DNA of 12,373 nucleotides. Source: Nocardioidaceae bacterium. Its GTDB lineage: Bacteria; Actinomycetota; Actinomycetes; Propionibacteriales; Nocardioidaceae. Position numbers and translations under genes: made by a program. The notes beneath the pieces were generated by a model. That model did no database searches, was not told the DNA's origin, and saw only the letters and a list, made by a program, of their open reading frames with translations. The DNA is taken from contig JACCZI010000152.1 in NCBI GenBank assembly GCA_013696015.1, forward strand, positions 1-12,373, written 5' to 3'. Numbering within the stretch: position 1 is the first letter of the stretch; each line of letters opens with the position of its first letter. Positions 1 through 5,477 of this stretch are shown here, piece by piece.

Positions 1-163
1 TCGACGCAGCGGGCATCGAGGCCGCCTCAGGGCCGAGTGCTGATGCGGCGGTCTGCTCACCCATCCCGACATCATCTCCGAGCACCAGGAGCGCCAGGCT
101 GGCGGGCAGGTGGCGGGCTCGCTCCCATGCGTATGACAGGTGCCGACTCGTGTGCCGATAAGC

Positions 164-174
164 GACATTATGTC
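164..174. repeat. 11-bp palindrome GACAT-T-ATGTC
   Basis: GACAT and ATGTC flank a single central T, making a perfect short dyad in an AT-richer pocket of otherwise very GC-rich DNA. On the minus strand it begins with TTGACA, but no -10 element follows at the right distance, so a promoter is unlikely. It could be a protein-binding operator or a recombinase core site. It lies just after the TAA (159-161) of an open frame that enters from the left edge. The function is unknown. Confidence 0.4.
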
Positions 175-202
175 AAGTTAGTCCCCTCCCGGGGGCCATC
201 CC

Positions 203-213
203 CGAGTGGCGCA
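203..213 (+). repeat. Extra copy of the CGAGT-GGCGCA arm motif
   Basis: This 11-base sequence is a perfect inverted copy of 279-289 and a near-direct copy of 234-245, which carries one extra T. A weaker copy, CCGAGTGGTG, lies on the minus strand at 321-330. Four related copies within 130 bases exceed what I would expect by chance. They suggest an interspersed element or a multi-site binding region. Confidence 0.45.
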
Positions 214-233
214 CACCTGCTGGCCCCACGTCC

Positions 234-289
234 CGAGTTGGCGCAAACGTCACTCAACGGCGCCTCGGGTGACGACACTGCGCCACTCG
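234..289. repeat. Imperfect long hairpin (17 paired bases)
   Basis: The left arm is 234-253 and the right arm is 269-289. Pairing runs CGAGT with ACTCG, then a bulged T, GGCGCA with TGCGCC, an asymmetric internal loop, and CGTCAC with GTGACG. This closes a 15-base loop that itself contains the palindrome GGCGCC. There is no T-tract, so it is not an ordinary rho-independent terminator. It resembles a REP- or MITE-like extragenic element, or a structured RNA. That identity is inferred from shape only. Confidence 0.5.
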
Positions 290-488
290 CGATCTGACGG
301 TGGTCGACCCGACGGAACGACACCACTCGGCCTGCGGGGCCACGGGCCGGGCCAAACGTCCCGACCCTGCCGTCGCCTCGTGACCTGGATGTCGTATCAC
401 CGACTGCCCGGTCGCCACGTCAGGTTGCCCCGTGAGACACCCGGCGTGTCGGCCTCGTTGTAACCGCAGCGCCGGTTGTAATTGGTGT

Positions 489-517
489 GGCCCCGCGAAG
501 TATGAGTTCGCGGGGCC
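489..517 (+). terminator. Strong hairpin 1, loop GTATGAG
   Basis: A perfect 11-bp stem (GGCCCCGCGAA at 489-499, its complement at 507-517) closes a 7-base loop GTATGAG. On the plus strand it is followed by TTGTCGTT, a weakly T-rich tail, so it could end rightward transcripts. On the minus strand the following sequence is not T-rich. It is the sister of the hairpin at 612-644: the loop is identical and one stem pair has changed from G-C to A-T. A terminator role is the simplest reading, but the conserved loop is unusual for one. Confidence 0.55.
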
Positions 518-560
518 TTGTCGTTCCGTGCGCCTGGGCGGTCCGGCCCCGTTCATCACC

Positions 561-599
561 CGGTGTCGTGCCGTTGCGGCGCCGTTGGCCGAGACACCG
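561..599. repeat. Stem between the two strong hairpins
   Basis: CGGTGTC (561-567) can pair perfectly with GACACCG (593-599) around a GC-rich 25-base loop. With the hairpins on either side, this makes the 462-644 stretch a string of four stems. It may be an incidental GC-rich pairing, or part of a structured transcript. Confidence 0.3.
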
Positions 600-611
600 T
601 ACACAAAGGGT

Positions 612-644
612 GAGGCCCCGCAAAGTATGAGTTTGCGGGGCCTC
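612..644 (+). terminator. Strong hairpin 2, loop GTATGAG
   Basis: A perfect 13-bp stem (GAGGCCCCGCAAA at 612-624, its complement at 632-644) closes the same 7-base loop, GTATGAG, as the hairpin at 489-517. On the plus strand it is followed by GTTTG, and on the minus strand by ACCCTTTG. It could therefore stop transcription in either direction, including read-through from the minus-strand operon that ends at 871. The stem differs from hairpin 1 at one position, where both partners changed together, so pairing has been preserved. Confidence 0.6.
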
Positions 645-870
645 GTTTGACGAACTGTGATGCGCTCGTCGACCGGACCTCCACCTGGACTCACCGGCCA
701 CATCACCGACCGGCCCAGAGCGGGTCTCCCCGCTCGGCAATGAGCCCTGATTTCCGTCCGATCCCGAACCCCCGAAGGAGCTCGTGAGGGAATGTCTATC
801 TGCCCATCACCTTGCTGTGCAAGGGGTTGAACACAACTTCCCAAACTTTTTCTGAGGCCCTCGGCGTGTC
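645..870. other. Intergenic region, no defended gene
   Basis: This stretch lies downstream of the minus-strand operon. It contains a small stem CCTTGC/GCAAGG (810-824) and an 8-bp stem CGGCGTGT/ACACGCCG (862-869 with 877-884) that overlaps the stop codon of the last operon gene. On the minus strand the second stem is followed by an A-rich run rather than a T-run, so it is a poor intrinsic terminator. A 23-codon plus-strand frame from GTG at 784 to TGA at 853-855 sits behind a GAAGGAG sequence (774-780). I discuss it as a finding because it is too short to defend as a gene. Confidence 0.5.
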
Positions 871-1296
871 CTACGAACACGCCGACCCGATCGGTCGGCG
901 ACCGGCGCTCGTCCGCCATAGCCAACCGAGGCCGAGCACCGGGAGCACCACCGGGACGTAGCCGTACCCCTGCCCGAAGAAGGACCAGACGGTGTCGTCG
1001 GAGAAGGCGCCGGGTGCCAGGGCGGAGGCCGTGCCCACGCTGAGGACACCGAGCAGCTCGATCCAACAGGCTGCCCAGGCCACCCGCCGGGCGCCACCAC
1101 TCCCCCGGCTCAGCGCCACGGTCGCGACGATGTAGATCGCGCCGGCCACCGCGGACAACAGGTACGGCAGCGGCGCCTGCCCGAAGCGGGTGGCGAGCTG
1201 CACCGCCGAGCGGGCCGTCGCGGCCAGCGCAAAGACCGCATAGACCGCCACCAGGATCCTTCCGGGCCCCTCGGAGGTCCGGCGCGGTTCAGCCAT
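871..1296 (-). CDS. Small four-helix membrane protein (conserved, unknown function)
   Basis: The 141-residue protein has four likely membrane segments, around residues 13-30, 44-63, 72-94 and 111-127, with short charged connectors and Arg-rich ends that suit an inner-membrane protein. Between helices 3 and 4 is a polar stretch with FSDDTVWSFFGQGYG, which looks conserved rather than random. I have an impression of similar proteins annotated only as membrane proteins in other actinobacteria, but could not check this. There is no enzymatic motif. The ATG at 1296 overlaps the end of the upstream gene by 8 bases and has no clear ribosome binding site of its own, so translation is probably coupled. 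It is the last gene of the putative operon, and its TAG stop (871-873) lies inside a short hairpin. The gene call is firm; the function is unknown. Confidence 0.8.
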   Translation of the reverse strand: MAEPRRTSEGPGRILVAVYAVFALAATARSAVQLATRFGQAPLPYLLSAVAGAIYIVATVALSRGSGGARRVAWAACWIELLGVLSVGTASALAPGAFSDDTVWSFFGQGYGYVPVVLPVLGLGWLWRTSAGRRPIGSACS

Positions 1297-1654
1297 GCGG
1301 CACGGTCCAGATCTCGGACAGCCTCACCGTCAGCACGATCTCTACCAGACCCAGGATCACGACCACGCCGGTCCCCCACCGGCTGCGGTCCGACGCCGCC
1401 CACAGCACCGCCACCGGTGGCATCAGCACCGCTGTGATCAGGTACGACACGAACGTGGCACCGTCGACGCCTCGGCTGGTACGGGTCAGCGCCACGATGC
1501 CGGCGACGAGCTGAGCCACCAGGACGAGCTCGAGAAGCGCCACTGCGTAGAACAGCGGGTCGTCGAAACGCCGCCCGCGTACACACGACACCAGGGCCCA
1601 GGCGGCCACGACGCCCGCGACGGCCATCGTCACCCCGACGAAACCGGGGCTCAC
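1289..1654 (-). CDS. Small membrane protein (unknown function)
   Basis: I place the start at the GTG at 1654, giving 121 residues, because it forms a GTGA overlap with the TGA stop of the carboxylate-amine ligase (1651-1653). The same arrangement occurs one gene upstream. Alternatives are a GTG at 1633 and an ATG at 1627, the latter with a GGGGTG sequence just before it. An even longer reading back to 1933 would lie wholly across the ligase gene and has shadow-like, Arg-rich composition, so I reject it. The protein has four hydrophobic segments, near residues 7-23, 34-57, 66-86 and 95-112, and a short polar C-terminus ending in VPHG. No family or catalytic motif is recognisable. It overlaps the next membrane-protein gene by 8 bases, and the two small proteins may act as a pair. 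Confidence 0.75.
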   Translation of the reverse strand: MSPGFVGVTMAVAGVVAAWALVSCVRGRRFDDPLFYAVALLELVLVAQLVAGIVALTRTSRGVDGATFVSYLITAVLMPPVAVLWAASDRSRWGTGVVVILGLVEIVLTVRLSEIWTVPHG

Positions 1655-2760
1655 CGGTCGCGCCAGCTCGCCTCGGTGCGCCGGCGCAGGTCGGCCACGA
1701 CGGCACCCAGATCTCCGGAGTGTGCCTCCCTCACGGCCCGCTGCCGCGCGGCGCCGGACCCCCGCGCGAACAGCCTCTCGACCAGCTCGGTCACCCGGGT
1801 TGCGTCCCCGGCAGCAGTGAGGGCCGGCCAGACATGACCGAGCAGGCCCTCGACGACGAGCCGAGCCGGAGCCAGCTCCCCCGACACCGGATGCACCAGC
1901 ATGTCGGCGATGCCGTAGCGCGACGCCCGCCATGTCGCAGCCCGCAGCAGGTCGGTCCTGACGGCAGGAACAGGATCACCGCGGGACCAGGCCTGCGCCG
2001 CGGTTGTCACCAGGCCCCGACTCAAGGCGGCGATCAGCACCGTGTCGTCCACCTCGGTGCAGACGTCCGCCGAGCGAAGCTCGAGCGTCGGATACCGCCT
2101 CGACGGGCGCGCGTCGAAGTACAGCATCCCGGTGTCCATAGCGGCCCCAGTGGCCTCGAGCTCCTGCGCCACACGCCGGTAACCTTCGGCGTCACCGAAC
2201 GGCTCGGTAGGCCCTGCGGTCGGCCATCGCTGCCACACCTGGGAGCGCCAGCTCGCGTACCCGGTGTCCTCGCCCTGCCAGAACGGCGAGTTGGCGCTGA
2301 GCGCCAGCAGCATCGGCAGCCACGGGCGCATCCGGTCGAAGGCGCCGATCGCCTCGTCGTCGTCCGCCACATCGACATGAACGTGCATCCCGCACACGAT
2401 CTGCGCCCGGGCCACCGCACCGAAGCGGTCCATCATCGCGTGATAGCGATCCTTGGGCGTGACGTCAGGGCGCTGCGACGCCAGGACCGGAGCAGCGACG
2501 GCGACAACCGCCGCACCGGCTGTCGCAGCCGCCTCTCCGGCTGCCCGGCGGCCCGCGCGTAGGTCGTCCTCCAGATCGCTCAGGGTGTCGCGTGCCGTAG
2601 TCCCGGTCTCGATCTGCTGGAGGAACAGCTCCTGCTCCACCGCAACGTCGTCGGCATCGGGGGCTCCCCGCAGCGCCCGGTCAGACACGGCTTTGAGCGC
2701 ACCGCTGCCGGGGTCGACCAGCAGCAGCTCCTCCTCCACCCCCACCCTCCGGGTGCTCAC
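1651..2760 (-). CDS. Carboxylate-amine ligase, YbdK / glutamate-cysteine ligase 2 family
   Basis: The 369-residue protein belongs to the GCS2 family of ATP-dependent carboxylate-amine ligases, typified by E. coli YbdK, which has weak glutamate-cysteine ligase activity. Visible family marks are the N-terminal GVEEELLLVD (residues 7-16), which contributes acidic metal-binding residues, CGMHVHVDV at 123-131, SANSPFW at 155-161, and PTLELRSADV at 224-233. ATWRASRYG at 275-283 lies in the C-terminal half. Length is normal for the family. The start is a GTG at 2760 overlapping the TGA of the hydrolase gene by four bases (GTGA), which implies translational coupling. The true substrate is uncertain: members in actinobacteria are often called putative glutamate-cysteine ligases, although mycothiol-using species do not need glutathione. 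The family call is firm; the reaction is inferred. Confidence 0.9.
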   Translation of the reverse strand: MSTRRVGVEEELLLVDPGSGALKAVSDRALRGAPDADDVAVEQELFLQQIETGTTARDTLSDLEDDLRAGRRAAGEAAATAGAAVVAVAAPVLASQRPDVTPKDRYHAMMDRFGAVARAQIVCGMHVHVDVADDDEAIGAFDRMRPWLPMLLALSANSPFWQGEDTGYASWRSQVWQRWPTAGPTEPFGDAEGYRRVAQELEATGAAMDTGMLYFDARPSRRYPTLELRSADVCTEVDDTVLIAALSRGLVTTAAQAWSRGDPVPAVRTDLLRAATWRASRYGIADMLVHPVSGELAPARLVVEGLLGHVWPALTAAGDATRVTELVERLFARGSGAARQRAVREAHSGDLGAVVADLRRRTEASWRDR

Positions 2761-3407
2761 CGTCCCGCCTCATCGAGACGCAGCAGGGTGGTGCAGGTTT
2801 CTGCGACCACCCGGTTCCACGAACGGAGCCTGCGCAGCAGGGCGTGCCCGCCACCGGAGACCTCGATGTACGTCGCCAGCGTCCCCGCGGAGCGACAGCG
2901 GGTCACGAAGGCTCGGCTCGCCTCCGGCGACGTGTGTTGGTCGGCGCTGCCGTGCGCAACGACCAAGACCTTGCCCGCAAGCGGACCGACTGGGCTGCCC
3001 GGCGGTAACCACGGTGCCAACGCGCAGACACCTACTACCGCGTGGTCCGCCGCTACGACGCACGCCGTACGGCCACCCATCGAGTGTCCGACCAGCACCA
3101 CCGGGAGGCCCGGTCGTGTCGCCCGTACCACCGCCAACGCGAAGCACGCGTCGTGGACGGGCGCGGGGTCGCGGTCTGGCCGTTCGTTCCAGCCGCGCAC
3201 CCGGTTGCGAAGCAACCAGACCGCGACACCACGCCCGCGCAGCCTGACAGCCAGGGTGTACTGCAGCAGCGCCATCCGGCTCCACGAGCCGTGCCGGCGC
3301 AGCACGGGCTCAGTGCTGGACTCCTGCCCGCCGTGCAGTATCAACACCAGGCCGCGAGCTCGTCCGTTGGGCTCGATGCGACTGAGCACGGGGTCCACGA
3401 CCCGCAT
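2757..3407 (-). CDS. Alpha/beta-fold serine hydrolase
   Basis: The 216-residue protein has the alpha/beta hydrolase layout: an early strand and oxyanion region ending in LHGG (24-27), the nucleophile elbow GHSMGG (107-112, Ser109), an acidic residue after the penultimate strand in GSADQHTSPE (Asp156), and a late histidine in GGGHALL (His188). Ser109, Asp156 and His188 form a plausible complete triad. There is no signal peptide, so it should be cytosolic. It has no large lid domain and is short for the superfamily, which fits a small esterase, thioesterase or peptidase-like member; the substrate cannot be read from sequence. The ATG at 3407 lies 28 bases after the DUF3618 gene. The end overlaps the ligase start by four bases, so the two enzymes are probably made together and may act on related amide or ester bonds. 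Confidence 0.87.
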   Translation of the reverse strand: MRVVDPVLSRIEPNGRARGLVLILHGGQESSTEPVLRRHGSWSRMALLQYTLAVRLRGRGVAVWLLRNRVRGWNERPDRDPAPVHDACFALAVVRATRPGLPVVLVGHSMGGRTACVVAADHAVVGVCALAPWLPPGSPVGPLAGKVLVVAHGSADQHTSPEASRAFVTRCRSAGTLATYIEVSGGGHALLRRLRSWNRVVAETCTTLLRLDEAGR

Positions 3408-3435
3408 GCTGCCAGGTCGACCTTGCGGTGCGGCC

Positions 3436-4074
3436 TCAGTAGGTGGTGCTGGACGACTGACCCTGGACGTTCTGCTTGGAGTCCTGGGCCTGCGACGTCA
3501 CGTCGTCCTTGGCGGACTGCGCCTGAGACTTGACCTCCTGAGCCGCGTCCTGCGCCGTGGACTTCACCGAGTCGGCGGCCTCCTGCGCCGGACCCTTGAG
3601 ATCCTGGGCCACATCTTGGGCGACCTGCTTGGCCTCCGAGGCCACCGACTGCGCCAGGTCGCTGCCGCGCTCCTTGATCTCGGTGCCAGCCTTCTGCTCG
3701 ACCGAGCTGGACGGCACCAATGACGAGGCCAACCAGCCGACACCGAAAGCGACCAGTCCGGCTGCGAGCGGGTTGCCCTCGGTCCGCTGCCGAATCGCGT
3801 CGGGAGCCGCGGCAGCGGTGTCAGTGACCGATGACACGGCCGAAGTGGCCCTGTCCTGCGCGCTCCCCATGGCTCCGGCGACCGAGGAGCTGCTGTCCGA
3901 CGCCGTCCCCATCACCTTGTCCTTGGCGCCGGTCAGCTTTGCGCCGGCGCGGCTCTTCTGGCGTTGGACCACCCGGGCCGGGTTGACCTTCTCGTTGAGC
4001 GTGTCGACGTCGGCGCTCAACGACGCGCGCGTCTCTTCAATGGACTGCCGGATCTGGTCCGGATCACTTGTCAT
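3436..4074 (-). CDS. DUF3618 membrane protein with LEA-like C-terminal tail
   Basis: The 212-residue protein opens with DPDQIRQSIEETRASL (4-19), followed by DTLNEKVNPARVVQR. This is the typical start of DUF3618 proteins, which often sit next to holin-X genes in actinobacteria. Residues 101-120 form one membrane segment (NPLAAGLVAFGVGWLASSLV). Before it is a Ser/Ala-rich linker. After it, about 85 residues of Ala/Gln/Asp/Lys-rich, LEA-like amphipathic repeats (AQDAAQEVKSQAQSAKDD and similar) end in SSSTTY. The start at ATG 4074 is chosen because GAAGGAGA sits about seven bases upstream. A longer frame to 4239 would overlap the preceding gene in another frame. The gap from the holin-like gene is 11 bases. 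It probably anchors in the inner membrane with long flexible helical arms; the function is not known. Confidence 0.9.
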   Translation of the reverse strand: MTSDPDQIRQSIEETRASLSADVDTLNEKVNPARVVQRQKSRAGAKLTGAKDKVMGTASDSSSSVAGAMGSAQDRATSAVSSVTDTAAAAPDAIRQRTEGNPLAAGLVAFGVGWLASSLVPSSSVEQKAGTEIKERGSDLAQSVASEAKQVAQDVAQDLKGPAQEAADSVKSTAQDAAQEVKSQAQSAKDDVTSQAQDSKQNVQGQSSSTTY

Positions 4075-4085
4075 CGTCGTCTCCT

Positions 4086-4574
4086 TCAGGCGTTCGGCTT
4101 GAGCGCGGACGGAATCTCGCTGACTGTCTCGACCGTCTGCTCCGGCTTGGGGTTCACCTGTTGCAACCGCTTGCGGCCCAGCAGGAACAGCGTGGCGGCG
4201 ACCAGGCCCCAGAGGACTCCCACGATGAGATGGGCCCACCCGTCTCCTACCGGAGCCGACAGCGCCCAGGCCAGCGCCAGGGAGAGGAACAGGACCAAGA
4301 AGTAGCCGGCCAGCCCGGCCCCGCCCAGCATGCCCGCGCCTTGGGCGGCTTTGGCGGCCTCCTGCTTCAGCTCCGCCTTGGCCAGCTCGAGCTCCTGCCG
4401 CATCAGGGTCGACAGGTCGCGGCTGATGTCGCCCATCAGCTGGCCGACGGAGACGTCGGAGGGGTCCCGCGCCTGCCCGACGTGGCTACCGGCGTGGGTG
4501 TAGTCATCGGAGTAACCGCCGACCGGCGCGGCAGTCGCCCCCAGGTTCGGCCGTTCGGTCATCGGATCGGTCAT
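4086..4574 (-). CDS. Actinobacterial holin-X family membrane protein (phage holin superfamily III-like)
   Basis: The 162-residue protein has a polar N-terminal 45 residues. A charged amphipathic helix follows (LMGDISRDLSTLMRQELELA, about 47-66, then KAELKQEAAKAA), and then two membrane segments at about 82-106 and 114-133 separated by a short Asp/Gly-containing turn. This is the pattern of the family called putative actinobacterial holin-X. Despite the name, these proteins are chromosomal, occur without phage genes as here, and their function is unproven. There is no lysin, capsid or other phage gene in the window. The ATG at 4574 overlaps the upstream TGA (4571-4573) in an ATGA, with GGGGAG about eight bases before it. 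An internal ATG at 4562 is a weaker alternative. It was probably co-transcribed with its two neighbours as a membrane stress trio. Confidence 0.87.
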   Translation of the reverse strand: MTDPMTERPNLGATAAPVGGYSDDYTHAGSHVGQARDPSDVSVGQLMGDISRDLSTLMRQELELAKAELKQEAAKAAQGAGMLGGAGLAGYFLVLFLSLALAWALSAPVGDGWAHLIVGVLWGLVAATLFLLGRKRLQQVNPKPEQTVETVSEIPSALKPNA

Positions 4575-5386
4575 CTCCGCGGCTCCCCGGGATCCGCCGT
4601 CTCGTTCGGGTAGGTGCCGCCGGCCGTCTCGCCGGTGTAGGGCTCATCGGAGTACGCAGTCCCGCCGACGTCGCTCACATACGGGTCCGCGGCGTAGGTG
4701 CCACTGGCGTACGTGCCAGCCGCGTACGTGCCGCCGGTGCCGTACAGCGGGTCCACGGTGCCGCCGACATCGACTGTGTCGTACGGGTACTGCGACGCGG
4801 TCTCGGGGTAGGCCATCGTCGAGTCGTAACGAGCGTCCGGGTACCCGTCGTTGTCTGAGGACGAGTCACGCTTGAGGTCCACACCGGCGCGTGTGGCGCG
4901 CCCGGTGATCAGGCCGGCAGCAGCCGCCCCGGCCAAGAAGGTGCCCGGCTTGCGTCGCGCGAAGTCGCGCACGTCCTCGACCAGCCCGCGGGGGTCGCGG
5001 CTGTCGAGCCACCCGGCCACGCGGTGCACCTGCTCCGAGGCCTGTCGAACCAGCTGCGATGCCATCCCGCCCGACTCGCTCTGGTCGGCCATGCCGGCCA
5101 GCTCGTCACCGAGCCCGTGCAGCGTGGTGGCGGCGCGCTCCTGCTGCTGCCCTGCCTGCTGACTTATCTGGGACTTGGCCTCACCGGCCAGGTTACTGGC
5201 CTGGGAGGTGGCCTCGGAGAGGATCTGCTGGCCCTGGTCCTTGGCGGTTCCGGCGACCTGCCCGGCGCTGTCCTTCGAGGTTTGCGCGAGGTTGCTGGCT
5301 TCTGCCTTGGCCGTGTCGGTGGTGGAAGACGTCTCCGAGGGCACCTCCCCCGTCGAGGGCTCGCGACTGCTCCACTGCTCGCTCAT
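4571..5386 (-). CDS. LEA-like helical protein with hydrophobic anchor and Gly-Thr-Tyr repeat tail
   Basis: The 271-residue protein has three parts. Residues 20-90 are Ala/Gln/Ser/Lys-rich and lack helix breakers, with repeats such as NLAQTSKDSAGQVAGTAKDQ that resemble LEA or apolipoprotein-like amphipathic helices. Residues 105-165 hold a more ordered region (SQLVRQASEQVHRVAGWLDS, then EDVRDFARRKPGTFLAG) ending in a short Ala/Gly hydrophobic helix at 149-164. Residues 180-271 are an acidic, Tyr/Gly/Thr-rich disordered tail with near repeats of GTYA (GTYAAGTYASGTYAADPY). I do not recognise a named family beyond this pattern. The ATG at 5386 is preceded by GGAGG at four bases. A longer frame to 5527 would start upstream of the predicted promoter. 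It is the first gene of the minus-strand operon. Confidence 0.87.
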   Translation of the reverse strand: MSEQWSSREPSTGEVPSETSSTTDTAKAEASNLAQTSKDSAGQVAGTAKDQGQQILSEATSQASNLAGEAKSQISQQAGQQQERAATTLHGLGDELAGMADQSESGGMASQLVRQASEQVHRVAGWLDSRDPRGLVEDVRDFARRKPGTFLAGAAAAGLITGRATRAGVDLKRDSSSDNDGYPDARYDSTMAYPETASQYPYDTVDVGGTVDPLYGTGGTYAAGTYASGTYAADPYVSDVGGTAYSDEPYTGETAGGTYPNETADPGEPRR

Positions 5387-5477
5387 GGGACCTCCGTGAT
5401 CGTGGCTTGCCCGCGCCTGTGACGCGGTCTGGTTCGAATCGCAAGGCACTTTGTACCCAGTCAAGTACCTGCGAAAC
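5386..5477 (-). promoter_or_regulatory. Leader of the stress operon: predicted transcription start to ribosome binding site
   Basis: The predicted transcript begins near 5445 and leaves a leader of about 60 bases before the ATG at 5386. GGAGG lies four bases before the start codon (about 5391-5395) and decides the start. I see no riboswitch-like fold in the leader. The promoter elements themselves are listed separately. Confidence 0.45.
5453..5477 (-). promoter_or_regulatory. SigB/SigF-type general-stress promoter
   Basis: On the minus strand GTTT (5477-5474) is separated by 15 bases from GGGTAC (5458-5453). This matches the GTTT-N14 to 17-GGGTA(T/C) pattern known for actinobacterial SigB and SigF stress sigma factors. 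It points at the LEA-like gene and would give a start near 5445. No TTGACA/TATAAT pair in this spacer is as good; a weak TTGACT lies between the two elements. LEA-like, holin-X and DUF3618 products suit stress control. The assignment rests on motif match and position only. Confidence 0.65.

Larger units (their letters stand above)
1..480. other. Non-coding, repeat-rich left edge
   Basis: I see no gene I can defend here. Several frames are open, as expected in high-GC DNA, but none combines a plausible start, a ribosome binding site and a recognisable protein. Two frames enter from the left edge: plus frame 3, open until a TAA at 159-161, and the opposite strand, open from 172 down to 1. Either could be the end or beginning of a gene lying mostly outside the window. 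The rest contains inverted repeats listed separately: a palindrome at 164-174, the arm motif CGAGT-GGCGCA at 203-213, an imperfect hairpin at 234-289, and a short AACCG/CGGTT stem at 462-477 between two direct copies of GTTGTAA (457-463 and 475-481). Confidence 0.6.

Noticed and set aside
172..177. Minus-strand TTGACA as a -35 element
   Set aside because: No TANNNT at 16-19 bases downstream; the match is explained by the palindrome.
37..463. Two plus-strand frames of about 85 codons in the left edge
   Set aside because: No ribosome binding site, no recognisable domain, composition typical of non-coding high-GC sequence, and one runs through the 234-289 hairpin.
862..884. Hairpin over the stop codon of the last operon gene as an intrinsic terminator
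   Set aside because: Stem of only 8 bp, and on the minus strand it is followed by an A-run, not a T-run. The hairpin at 612-644 is the better stop.
254..1066. 270-residue minus-strand open frame across the repeat region and the last membrane-protein gene
   Set aside because: Arg/Gly/Pro-rich shadow composition, crosses strong hairpins, and overlaps the better-supported 141-residue gene in another frame.
1720..3247. Long plus-strand frames opposite the ligase and hydrolase
   Set aside because: Antisense shadows: Arg/Pro/Ser-rich, no domain match, and the minus-strand frames carry clear catalytic motifs.
4075..4239. Upstream extension of the DUF3618 protein
   Set aside because: Overlaps the holin-like gene in another frame, and GAAGGAGA directly supports ATG 4074.
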